From Chitinophaga niabensis (GTDB lineage Bacteria > Bacteroidota > Bacteroidia > Chitinophagales > Chitinophagaceae), in NCBI RefSeq assembly GCF_900129465.1, contig NZ_FSRA01000001.1:2854482-2918481 (forward strand): a stretch of DNA of 64,000 nucleotides, in the 5' to 3' direction. Positions 43,528-51,574 of this stretch are shown here, piece after piece. Made by a program: the position numbers and the translations under genes. How positions within the stretch are numbered: the stretch's first letter is position 1; the number at the start of each line of letters is the position of its first letter. The notes under the pieces are model-generated. The model did not search any database and was not told the origin of the DNA. It saw only the letters and a program-made list of their open reading frames with translations.

Positions 43528-44757
43528 ATGAAAATTATGCGCACACATACATATATCGCATTCCTGTTGTTATGCCTGCTATGGGCTTGTACCAAGGATA
43601 ATGAATTCAGCGGCCCGCCTGTAATACAAAAGGTGAGCCTGCTGGATTCTGCGCGGCAGGACAGTTCTTTTGCCCGTGCATTGCCCGGCACCCTGGTACT
43701 TATTACTGGTGAAAACCTGGGTGGGGCTACCAATATCTATTTCAATGGGCAATCTGCTTATTTTAATCCTACCTACAATACAAATAAACATGTGATCATC
43801 ACCATTCCGGACAATGCGCCTTCAGAAGCTACCGATCCGAATGTACCCAATAAGATCAGGATCGTAACCGGGCATGGCGAAGCGCTTTTTGATTTCGTGG
43901 TAGATATTCCGCCCCCTTCCATCGAGTCCATTTCCAATGAAAATGCATTACCGGGCGACTCACTGATCATCTGGGGCTCCAGCCTCTGGCTGATCGATAA
44001 AGTTGTTTTCCCTGGTGGCCGGGAAGTGACCGCTCTGAATGAAAGTAAAGAAGGCTGGAGGATTGGGCTCATTATGCCGGACATCGGCAATGATACCGGG
44101 CGCATTGTGGTGCATGCCAAATATGGTGTTACCGCCTTTAACGCACCGCTGAACGATCATGAAAGCGGGAACCTGCTGAGCAACCTCACCGATAATGGTG
44201 AAACAGGCGAAAAATCTGTGTTTAACTGGGCCTACTGGGGCGCAAACAGAACAGGTGATGCCACCATGTTTCCCGGCACAAGAGGTCACTACCTGCAGAA
44301 TATTTTCGGAGGCGTAGGTGCAAAAAATGGCGCATGGTGGGAAGGGAACCGTTCCGGTAATTTTAGTGATGTAGCCCGGTTCACGGCAGCTGATTTAACA
44401 CAGCAGGCATCTAATTATGCACTGAAATTTGAAGTGAATACAAAGGAACCATGGACCGCCGCCATCTGTGTATTACGTTTCGGCGAAACATATGCTTACC
44501 GCTTAATGCCTTTTTCCAATGCCCCGGATAAATCTTTCGAAACTGGTAATAAATGGCAAACCATTACTGTACTCCTATCCGATTTTAAAAAGGCAGCGGA
44601 TGGCGTGGAAGGTACAGGCGCGGGTGCAACTACGCTGAGCGATCTTGTAAAACCAGACGGGAAAGTAGCTTTCGGTTATCGTTTTATTACAGAAGACGCG
44701 CCGGTAGAAGTGTTCAATGCTGCGTTCGATAATTTCAGAATTATAAAGATCAGGTAA
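43528..44757 (+). CDS. surface glycan-binding lipoprotein with IPT/TIG domains (SGBP-B type)
   Basis: A 409-residue lipoprotein (lipobox LLWAC). Two IPT/TIG Ig-like domains can be seen: about 30-135 (ALPGTLVLITGENLGGATNI) and about 136-215 (ALPGDSLIIWGSSLWLIDKV). A C-terminal beta-sandwich of about 190 residues follows, rich in aromatic residues (WAYWGANRTG, GAWWEGNRSGNF) that may form the glycan-binding face. It matches the layout of SGBP-B proteins, in which the Ig-like domains act as a spacer. It sits between SusD and the hydrolase, and its stop overlaps the next start codon by one base. Confidence 0.88.
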   Translation: MKIMRTHTYIAFLLLCLLWACTKDNEFSGPPVIQKVSLLDSARQDSSFARALPGTLVLITGENLGGATNIYFNGQSAYFNPTYNTNKHVIITIPDNAPSEATDPNVPNKIRIVTGHGEALFDFVVDIPPPSIESISNENALPGDSLIIWGSSLWLIDKVVFPGGREVTALNESKEGWRIGLIMPDIGNDTGRIVVHAKYGVTAFNAPLNDHESGNLLSNLTDNGETGEKSVFNWAYWGANRTGDATMFPGTRGHYLQNIFGGVGAKNGAWWEGNRSGNFSDVARFTAADLTQQASNYALKFEVNTKEPWTAAICVLRFGETYAYRLMPFSNAPDKSFETGNKWQTITVLLSDFKKAADGVEGTGAGATTLSDLVKPDGKVAFGYRFITEDAPVEVFNAAFDNFRIIKIR

Positions 44758-46487
44758 TGGTAAAAAAAACAAGCGGTGTTTTGTTCTGCGCGGTATTGAT
44801 AGTAGTAATGGCATGCAACAAAAGGGCCCCGGATAAGGAGAATGGTAATATTGATACTTCCGGCACGGTGATCACCGTGCCGGACCCCGCTGTGGCTACA
44901 ACAATTGGCTTTTTTATGGAAGGGTGGGCGCAAAAGAAATTCATTGCGCCCACTTATATAGAAAAGGAGCAGCCCACTGAAGCAGCGCAAACTGTAACGC
45001 TGGATGCTTCTGTAGTAGCCACTAAAATATCGCCTGCACTTTTTGGTAATAACAGCAATATTTACATGAGCCAGATGGTAACGGAAACAAAACTGATCAA
45101 TCATATCAGGGAACTGCATCCTGGTATTATCCGTTTTCCGGGAGGTAACCTCAGCAGTCTATATTTCTGGAATTCCGCACCTGGCAGCTCTCCGGCAGAT
45201 GCACCTCCGAAAATAAAAGATTCGAACGGCAACTTCATTGATGCAGGATATTGGTATGGCGGCAATACCGATGGCTGGACGCTTTCTGTGGAGAACTATT
45301 ACAAAATGCTGCAGCAAACCGGCAACGAAGGCATCATCACCATTAACTATGCATATGCACGTTATAGTACTGCCAAAGACCCTGTGGCTGCTGCAGCACA
45401 TCTGGCCGCAGACTGGGTTCGGTATGATAAAGGACGCACCCGCTATTGGGAAGTGGGTAATGAAAGCAATGGTGTTTGGCAGGCCGGTTACCGGATAGAT
45501 GTATCGCAGAATAAAGACGGGCAGCCGGAGATCATTTCCGGCGACCTGTATGGCCGACACTTTAAAGTGTTTGCGGATTCCATGCGAAAAGCCGCCACGG
45601 AGCTGGGTAACACTATTTACATCGGTGCGCAGTTGCTGGAACATGAGCCGGCCACATGGGCTACTGTTACTGATAAACAATGGAACACCGGTGTGCTGCA
45701 ACAGGCTGGCACAGCCGATTTTTTTATCGTCCATAGTTATTTCACGCCGTTTAATACCAATTCCAACCCACCAGAGGTACTGGCCTCTGCGGAAGCGGTA
45801 ACCAAGGCTATTTCAGATCATCTCAATTCCGCCATCACAAATACTCATGTAAATATGAAGCCCGTAGCCCTTACGGAATGGAACATTTTTGCCATGGGCT
45901 CGCAACAAATGATATCCCAGGTAGCGGGCATGCACGCCGTACTGGTAATAGGTGAAATGATGAAGAACAAATTCGGTATGGCCAGCCGCTGGGACCTCGC
46001 CAACGCATGGGAAGATGGAAACGACCACGGTTTGTTCAGCCAGGGCGAAGCTGCTTCCGGAGAAGAAAAATGGGCACCACGGCCTGCTTTTTACTACCTG
46101 TACTTTTTCCGGAAAATGTTGGGCGACCGTTTTATAAATTCAGAAGTAACCGGCGCCAGTGCCAATATTAACGCGTATGCTTCTACTTACAGTTCCGGGG
46201 AGGCCGCCGTTACACTCGTGAATAAATCTACCGTGGCCAGGAATGTTCAGCTGGCATTCCGGAATTTCAAGGCCGGCAAACGATACTACTGGTATGTACT
46301 AACAGGTGGCGAAGGGGTCAGCAGTTTTTCACGAAAGGTATTTATAAACGGGCTGGGGCCGGCAGGCATTGCAGGCGGGCCGGATAATTACACCACACTG
46401 AAAGCTTTTTCCGCCGGTACACAGGCCGGTATTAAAATAGCTTTACCTCCTATGTCTGTAATATTTGCTGTGGTGGAAAAACCTTAA
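44757..46487 (+). CDS. clan GH-A glycoside hydrolase lipoprotein (GH51/GH39-like)
   Basis: A 576-residue lipoprotein (lipobox VVMAC). After a linker with DTSGTVITVPDP, a beta/alpha barrel begins near SPALFGNNSNIYMSQ and PGIIRFPGGNLSSLYFW. The likely acid/base Glu is E236 in YWEVGNESNGVW, and the likely nucleophile is E374 in VALTEWNIFAMG, in the spacing expected for clan GH-A. A C-terminal beta-sandwich follows (ASTYSSGEAAVTLVNKS), as in arabinofuranosidase-like enzymes. The exact family and sugar specificity (arabinose, xylose, agarose-type or other) cannot be fixed from sequence alone. As the only hydrolase of the locus, it probably makes the first surface cut. Confidence 0.78.
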   Translation: MVKKTSGVLFCAVLIVVMACNKRAPDKENGNIDTSGTVITVPDPAVATTIGFFMEGWAQKKFIAPTYIEKEQPTEAAQTVTLDASVVATKISPALFGNNSNIYMSQMVTETKLINHIRELHPGIIRFPGGNLSSLYFWNSAPGSSPADAPPKIKDSNGNFIDAGYWYGGNTDGWTLSVENYYKMLQQTGNEGIITINYAYARYSTAKDPVAAAAHLAADWVRYDKGRTRYWEVGNESNGVWQAGYRIDVSQNKDGQPEIISGDLYGRHFKVFADSMRKAATELGNTIYIGAQLLEHEPATWATVTDKQWNTGVLQQAGTADFFIVHSYFTPFNTNSNPPEVLASAEAVTKAISDHLNSAITNTHVNMKPVALTEWNIFAMGSQQMISQVAGMHAVLVIGEMMKNKFGMASRWDLANAWEDGNDHGLFSQGEAASGEEKWAPRPAFYYLYFFRKMLGDRFINSEVTGASANINAYASTYSSGEAAVTLVNKSTVARNVQLAFRNFKAGKRYYWYVLTGGEGVSSFSRKVFINGLGPAGIAGGPDNYTTLKAFSAGTQAGIKIALPPMSVIFAVVEKP

Positions 46488-46513
46488 TGTATGCAAGGGT
46501 TGTATCAGCTATG

Positions 46514-46547
46514 CCCCCTGCCCTGGATGGTACCGGGCAGTACGGGG
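46514..46547. terminator. GC-rich hairpin between convergent genes
   Basis: CTGCCC (46518-46523) pairs with GGGCAG (46535-46540), extended by CCCC/GGGG across a 3-base bulge. It fills the gap between the hydrolase (+) and the bPH-like gene (-). There is no clean T run, so termination strength is uncertain. Confidence 0.45.
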
Positions 46548-47039
46548 TCAGTGATCACCTTTTTTATACAAGTCAAACAGCTCAATGATCTCCCGCGGCT
46601 TCTTTGAAAACTTATCAGCAGAAACAAGCATTGAACTTCCATCTTCAAGTGTCAAACTAATTGAATGAACATCATTTTCCTGGTACGTGCCCGTTTCATT
46701 TGAATAATATCTGTCCTTTTCCGTGATCAGCTGGTAGGATTTAATATCTGCCCATTTATAAAAAAAGGCTGCCGCAGTATTCTTTTTATTATTATCCTGA
46801 AAGGCAACACCTTCTGTAGTTAACGTCAAAGCACTATGATATTTAAAGATCACCCTAAAGCCGAAAACCGCTATCACTATTACTAAAAGGGTAAAAAGTG
46901 CGGCAAGTATGAACGCAATATCCGCAGGGCTGTTTTCGGACATAATATATAACCCCGGAAACAGGGCTACGCAGGCAATAAGAAGCATCAATGGCACGTC
47001 ACCTCTTGTTCTCTTTATGGTTACCGTTTTCATTTTCAA
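46548..47039 (-). CDS. small membrane protein with bacterial PH-like region
   Basis: A 163-residue protein. Two membrane helices lie at about 16-34 (LMLLIACVALFPGLYIM) and 40-65 (ADIAFILAALFTLLVIVIAV). They are followed by a beta-rich soluble part (LTLTTEGVAFQDNN, FYKWADIKSYQLI, HSISLTLEDGSSMLVSADKF) with the strand pattern of YcxB/bPH-like domains of Bacteroidota, and a helix at the end. The function is unknown. It stands alone between two + strand genes. Confidence 0.72.
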   Translation of the reverse strand: MKMKTVTIKRTRGDVPLMLLIACVALFPGLYIMSENSPADIAFILAALFTLLVIVIAVFGFRVIFKYHSALTLTTEGVAFQDNNKKNTAAAFFYKWADIKSYQLITEKDRYYSNETGTYQENDVHSISLTLEDGSSMLVSADKFSKKPREIIELFDLYKKGDH

Positions 47040-47125
47040 TCGGGTTAAAGCACAAAAATTTCCTATAAATATATTAAGCTAAGAATTATATTTGAATACT
47101 TAAGCCCTAACTATAAATTCCCACT

Positions 47126-48895
47126 GTGAAATTTCCTACAATAAGCCTCCTATTTGTTTCCCTGGCCGCTAATTGCTTCGGGCAGATCAGCCAGGTCTCC
47201 AAAGACGCTATCACCGCCTCAGAAAAGGTCATTAAAGCATACCACGCCGGCACGGCGCCTTCTAATAAAGTAGTAAAAGTGGTCTACTTCCATGGTTACC
47301 AGGCACAGCCGCTGCCCAACTGGGAAGAACGCTTAAACAGAACGCTACATGATGTGAGCAAATACTACCAGGAAGAATTCAGCAAATCCGGCATCCAATC
47401 CAATGGTGTGCCTTTCGAGAAATCAGGCGACAAATATGTTATTACCGTTGTGGAAGGCAACTTCCGGTCAGGAGATTACGATATCAATGCAGGCCAGCGG
47501 ATCGGGGAGGAAATCGCCAGAAAGACCGCAGGAAAGGTCAATTTTTCTACTGATCATGTATTGATATTTACCGGGCTAAGCTATAAGAAAGAAGATAGTA
47601 CCTATGTATTTCATTCTCCTTACTGGGGTACGGGCTCTTCTCAGAAAGGGGTATGCTTTGTAGCAGATTGTGATCTACTGGATTCGAAACTACTGACCGA
47701 TACCGCGCAGCGAATAAAATTTTCTGAACAGGCAATAGCTTTTAAAGAATGTAGTGTAGCTGAATTCAACAGCTGGTACATCGGTGGCATCGCTCATGAA
47801 ATGGGGCATATGTTCGGATTGCCCCATGACAATGGCAACCCTTCAGAGTTGGCTGCAAAAGAGATCTCACTGATGGGGCAATACGGAAGCCGGCATTTCA
47901 GGGGATACCTGTGGGGAGACAGAAAAAGTTCAGTTATCTCTGCTGCCGGCATTATGCAACTGCTCAGCCACCCGGTATTTACACAATCCGTAACGTCTGC
48001 GAATAATGGACCGGAGAGCGCCAATGATACTTTACATTTTGAAAACAACGATAAGGGTGTAACAATAAGGTCCGCTTTCCCAACCGGGACTCTCCCCTAC
48101 GCCTGCTATACACTGCTTCGCACAGTAGATATTACCGAATACTTCAACAAAAGTTCCATTCATACCATAGGGCCAGCCAATCAACTGAATATGCAATTCG
48201 GGAAACTGCCCGGTGGCATGTACCTGCTAAGTGTAGTACTAATCTATCCGAATGGCGCAATTAAAACTGACCAGCAGATTTTCACCGTCAATAGCGATGG
48301 CATCGCTGCTGCCCCACAATTGCTAATTACTCCTTATGTAAATATTAAAGCTTTTCATAATCGCCTGCTGAAAGAAGAGAAAAGCAAAGAAACCGCCCTA
48401 AAGCTGAAAATACTGGAACCCCTTGTCCATCCCACTTCTCCTGCTGATCCGTTAACGGCTCCCGGCAAGCGTTTGTACTTGTCTGATACCAAATGGGAGA
48501 AAGCGGAAGTAGGCTGGCAGGAACCTGCCCGGAATTATTACTCCAGGGAATCAGAACGTACTTTCTTCCTGGAAAACCAGGGCAAAATATATGAGAAAGG
48601 CCTTTTTGCACATGCTCCCTCCGTGTATTCATTTAAGTTGGGCAAAAAATGGCGGACGTTTTCTGCACTCGCCGCCTTCAGGGATGATCTGAGAGAAGAA
48701 GGATCTGTGCGGTTCACCATCTGGGGAGATGGTAAGCTACTCTATACCTCCCCCGTATTAACTACCGGCCAGCAGACACCTGTTAAGATAGCTATCGCAC
48801 AGGTAGATATCCTTGAACTGAAAGCGGAAAGCACAGCCCCGGACAATAATGGGCACTGTTGGTCTATCTGGCTAAACCCTGTGATTGAACGATAA
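47126..48895 (+). CDS. secreted zinc metallopeptidase-like protein with C-terminal NPCBM domain
   Basis: A 589-residue secreted protein from a GTG start that directly opens a signal peptide (ISLLFVSLAANCFGQ). Residues about 45-280 form a zincin domain with the full zinc motif GGIAHEMGHMFGLPH (H224, E225, H228, H234), followed by an SLMGQYG stretch that may supply the Met-turn. A central beta domain (about 290-400) is unassigned. The C-terminal 140 residues (SDTKWEKAEVGWQEPARNYY, KGLFAHAPSVYSFKLG, FRDDLREEGSVRFTIWGDGK) are an NPCBM carbohydrate-binding module. The combination suggests a peptidase aimed at glycosylated proteins, or a zincin-like glycan-active enzyme. Confidence 0.85.
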   Translation: MKFPTISLLFVSLAANCFGQISQVSKDAITASEKVIKAYHAGTAPSNKVVKVVYFHGYQAQPLPNWEERLNRTLHDVSKYYQEEFSKSGIQSNGVPFEKSGDKYVITVVEGNFRSGDYDINAGQRIGEEIARKTAGKVNFSTDHVLIFTGLSYKKEDSTYVFHSPYWGTGSSQKGVCFVADCDLLDSKLLTDTAQRIKFSEQAIAFKECSVAEFNSWYIGGIAHEMGHMFGLPHDNGNPSELAAKEISLMGQYGSRHFRGYLWGDRKSSVISAAGIMQLLSHPVFTQSVTSANNGPESANDTLHFENNDKGVTIRSAFPTGTLPYACYTLLRTVDITEYFNKSSIHTIGPANQLNMQFGKLPGGMYLLSVVLIYPNGAIKTDQQIFTVNSDGIAAAPQLLITPYVNIKAFHNRLLKEEKSKETALKLKILEPLVHPTSPADPLTAPGKRLYLSDTKWEKAEVGWQEPARNYYSRESERTFFLENQGKIYEKGLFAHAPSVYSFKLGKKWRTFSALAAFRDDLREEGSVRFTIWGDGKLLYTSPVLTTGQQTPVKIAIAQVDILELKAESTAPDNNGHCWSIWLNPVIER

Positions 48896-49093
48896 TTGAT
48901 CTATCCGTTTTATAGACCCTGACAATATACCCGATATCATATACAACCCCTCTTTGTATACCATTCCAGCAAAAGCATACCCTATTCCTACATTTTATAT
49001 GGGCTGGCATTAAAATTGTCTGGTGCATGTTTCTAATTTAATTAAACATTAACCTAACTCATCCCGGTAACATGGGATCAAAACACCATTTGT

Positions 49094-49774
49094 ATGAATC
49101 GGATCCACACAAGTTTTCCCAAATTTTCATTAGCAATTTTTACGTTGAGCGCATTACTGGCTTCTTCCTGCAGCAAGGATAAGGGTGATGGCGGAGCCAA
49201 AAAAGAGGAAGTAGTATTCCAGGACAACTTCGACAATGGAGCTACTGCCATCTGGCAACCTGGCACCAGCGGCCAGGCAACAAAATCTGTAACTGATGGT
49301 CATTTTGTATTGACCCATAGCGGCGGTGCTGCGGCTATTTATAAAACATGGGCTACCACAAATGTTTTTGCTGCCGCGCACAAGAAGCAGGCTATTGAAA
49401 TCATGCAGACACATGTAAAAGGTCATGAGTATGATAAAGCCGGTCTTCTTTTTTCTGTAGCAGATGAGAATTACATCATTGCCTTTCAGGTCGGCAATAA
49501 AGAGTTCCGGATATATCAGAAAGTGAATACCACAAATACCAACCTGGTTGCGTGGACAGCTTCTCCTCATATCAAAGGCGCGCTGAATGAATCCAATAAG
49601 CTGAAGGTTACGCTGGCTGACGGTAAGTTACAGTATTATATCAACGACAACATGGTAGCCACCATGGAATCCGGCCCTCTTAGCACCCTGGATAAAGTAG
49701 GCTTTGAAGTTGTAAAAGGTGCTGCGGCAGAAACCACTTACAAAGTAGATTACCTGAAGGCCATAAGACTATAA
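49094..49774 (+). CDS. lipoprotein with LamG/DUF1080-like beta-sandwich
   Basis: A 226-residue lipoprotein (lipobox LLASSC) with a short charged Gly/Lys linker. The mature domain begins VVFQDNFDNGATAIWQPG and contains KAGLLFSVADENYIIAFQVG and KLKVTLADGKLQYYINDNMV, ending KVGFEVVKGAAAETTYKVDY. This is the strand order of concanavalin-like LamG or DUF1080-type domains that bind polysaccharides. No catalytic residues are evident. It stands alone, with a 198-bp gene-free AT-rich leader before it and a terminator after it. Confidence 0.78.
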   Translation: MNRIHTSFPKFSLAIFTLSALLASSCSKDKGDGGAKKEEVVFQDNFDNGATAIWQPGTSGQATKSVTDGHFVLTHSGGAAAIYKTWATTNVFAAAHKKQAIEIMQTHVKGHEYDKAGLLFSVADENYIIAFQVGNKEFRIYQKVNTTNTNLVAWTASPHIKGALNESNKLKVTLADGKLQYYINDNMVATMESGPLSTLDKVGFEVVKGAAAETTYKVDYLKAIRL

Positions 49775-49793
49775 CAGAAAGGCATGGTTGCAG

Positions 49794-49827
49794 ACCGGGC
49801 AGGCGTTACGCGCATTGCCCGGTTTTT
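49794..49827 (+). terminator. hairpin terminator
   Basis: ACCGGGCA (49794-49801) pairs with TGCCCGGT (49816-49823), with an inner GCG/CGC pairing and a T tail. It separates the LamG-like lipoprotein gene from the Crp/Fnr regulator. Confidence 0.82.
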
Positions 49828-49857
49828 ATATTACGGCAACCTGTGTATATTCGCTCT

Positions 49858-50424
49858 ATGGATCTGGACAACATACTCGACAATATATACCCCCTCCCTG
49901 AACAGTCAAAGGCCCTGCTGAAAGAAAAGATCTACGAGATCACTTATCCCAGGGCACATGTGCTGTTTAAGCTGAACAGGATAGCACCCAAAGTATATTT
50001 CATCAGGAAAGGGATAGTGCGGGCCTATGCCAGCCCGGAAGGAGAAGAAGAAATAACTTTCTGGTTCGGAAAAGAAGGAGATGCCGTTCTCTCCATGAAG
50101 AACTATGTTGAAAATAAAAAGGGCTACGAAACCATTGAATTACTGGAACCATGCCAGCTCTATGAAATACAAACAGAGGATCTGAGAGCGCTGTACAATA
50201 CGGACATACATATCGCCAATTGGGGAAGAACATTTGCTGAGCAGGAACTGATAAAAGTGGAAGAGCGTTTTATTTCCAGGCAATGCAGAACCGCATTGGA
50301 ACGTTATAAAGAACTCATGAACACCAATCCTGACCTGCTGCAAAGAGTGCAACTGGCACATATAGCTTCCTATCTCGGCATAACACCGGTATCCCTGAGC
50401 AGAATAAGGGCTGAATTTAAATAA
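49858..50424 (+). CDS. Crp/Fnr-family transcriptional regulator
   Basis: A 188-residue regulator from ATG at 49858; an in-frame GTG five codons earlier is less likely because it crowds the terminator. The cyclic-nucleotide-binding-like beta-barrel shows AHVLFKLNRIAPKVYFIRKG and VRAYASPEGEEEITFWFG, followed by a long helix and a C-terminal winged helix (VQLAHIASYLGITPVSLSRI). The ligand-binding residues for cAMP are not conserved, as in most Bacteroidota members. It lies 64 bp before an SMR exporter gene that it probably controls. Confidence 0.92.
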   Translation: MDLDNILDNIYPLPEQSKALLKEKIYEITYPRAHVLFKLNRIAPKVYFIRKGIVRAYASPEGEEEITFWFGKEGDAVLSMKNYVENKKGYETIELLEPCQLYEIQTEDLRALYNTDIHIANWGRTFAEQELIKVEERFISRQCRTALERYKELMNTNPDLLQRVQLAHIASYLGITPVSLSRIRAEFK

Positions 50425-50488
50425 TTATCATTTGATAATTTTTCCTTCCCTCCTTCTCACGAACTTGCAGGCATAAAATCTATAAGTC

Positions 50489-50815
50489 GTGAACTGGATT
50501 ATTTTAATTATCGCTGGTTTATTTGAGGTAGCCTTTACCTCCAGCCTGGGAAAGGCCAAGACAACAACAGGCATGGAAATGTATCTCTGGTATGGATCAT
50601 TCCTCATTTCACTGGTCGCCAGTATGCTGTTATTGATGAAGGCCGTTCAAACCCTGCCCCTCGGAACAGCCTATGCGGTATGGACAGGTATAGGGGCTGT
50701 GGGTACTGTGCTGATGGGTATCTTTGTATTCCATGAAAGTGTGAACTTCTGGAGGTTGTTCTTTATCGCAACACTGATAGGGTCTATTGTTGGTTTAAAG
50801 TCAATGTCGCATTAA
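50489..50815 (+). CDS. SMR-family efflux protein, SugE/Gdx-like
   Basis: A 108-residue four-helix transporter beginning at GTG (MNWIILIIAGLFEVAFTSSL). The Glu in the first helix (LFEVAF, E13) is the coupling residue of the family. The hallmark GTAYAVWTGIGAVGTVLMGI is complete. The sequence is nearer to SugE/Gdx (guanidinium exporters) than to EmrE/QacE. SMR genes often come in pairs, but only one is present. The 64-bp leader is too short for a guanidine riboswitch and shows none. It likely forms an operon with the preceding Crp/Fnr gene. Confidence 0.9.
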   Translation: MNWIILIIAGLFEVAFTSSLGKAKTTTGMEMYLWYGSFLISLVASMLLLMKAVQTLPLGTAYAVWTGIGAVGTVLMGIFVFHESVNFWRLFFIATLIGSIVGLKSMSH

Positions 50816-50841
50816 AAAGGTAAAAACAGCCTTAGTTTACG

Positions 50842-51486
50842 TCAATCTGCTACAGAATATACTTTACCTAGCATAGATGTTGAAAACAGATAATCGTAGA
50901 TGACGTTTTTACCTACATCCTCATATCCCCCGGAATAAGAATAACCACCTAAGATCTTCTGGGTAAAAAGGTATTTGAAGTCTATAAACGTATGTTCAGG
51001 GAAATATTTCTCTATCCGTTCTTTAATGCGCTGAATTTTATCAGCAATATTCAGATGATATTTCATACCGCTGTAAAGGTATCCATGTCCGGGAACAAAG
51101 CTGCTGTTTTCGCCCAAGGTATAATTATACTCATCATAAACGTAAACCGTATAGTGCTTTACCAATAGAGAAAGCGTTACTGTTAATGTTCCGGTGACAG
51201 ACAGACCGTTATTCGTTCCATTGAATAGTATAATTGAAAGCTCATAACATGGAAACGGCTTCCCTGCAAAATTAATCACCTCATACCCTGCCCAGTCTTT
51301 TTCTGTTTCTCCGGCAAATGTAAACCATTCAGCAGGCTCATTATTACCGGCTGCAATTTGTTTTTTGTGCAATATCTCTTTCAGGTTCCTGAACCCTTCA
51401 TATTCATGCTGAAGCAGCGGCAAACCGATAGGATAGAAAGAATGAATTTTCTTTAATAACTCTCCTATTATTCTATTATCGTTCAT
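50842..51486 (-). CDS. unknown soluble 214-residue protein
   Basis: No signal peptide or membrane helix, and no family recognised. It begins with a helical segment (IIGELLKKIHSFYPIGLPLL) followed by a beta-rich core (GKPFPCYELSIILFNG, SVTGTLTVTLSLLVKHYTVY) and Tyr/Gly-rich loops (GGYSYSGGYED). This composition is reminiscent of small immunity-type proteins, but that is only an impression. It is preceded, after a strong hairpin, by a secreted protein gene in the same direction. Confidence 0.72.
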   Translation of the reverse strand: MNDNRIIGELLKKIHSFYPIGLPLLQHEYEGFRNLKEILHKKQIAAGNNEPAEWFTFAGETEKDWAGYEVINFAGKPFPCYELSIILFNGTNNGLSVTGTLTVTLSLLVKHYTVYVYDEYNYTLGENSSFVPGHGYLYSGMKYHLNIADKIQRIKERIEKYFPEHTFIDFKYLFTQKILGGYSYSGGYEDVGKNVIYDYLFSTSMLGKVYSVAD

Positions 51487-51520
51487 GTATCCAAGTTAGC
51501 ATTCGTTGAACAACAAACCA

Positions 51521-51564
51521 AACCAATGACAACGCCATCAGTAACAACAGCGTTGTCATTGGTT
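51521..51564 (-). terminator. 15-bp perfect hairpin between two leftward genes
   Basis: AACCAATGACAACGC (51521-51535) pairs exactly with GCGTTGTCATTGGTT (51550-51564). It lies 10 bp after the stop of the secreted protein gene and is followed by a T/G-rich stretch on the minus strand. This separates it from the 214-residue protein gene. Confidence 0.75.
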
Positions 51565-51574
51565 TCTTAAAAGG

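Noticed and set aside
50425..50488. Guanidine riboswitch before the SugE/Gdx-like gene
   Set aside because: The leader has only 64 bp and none of the expected guanidine-riboswitch motifs.
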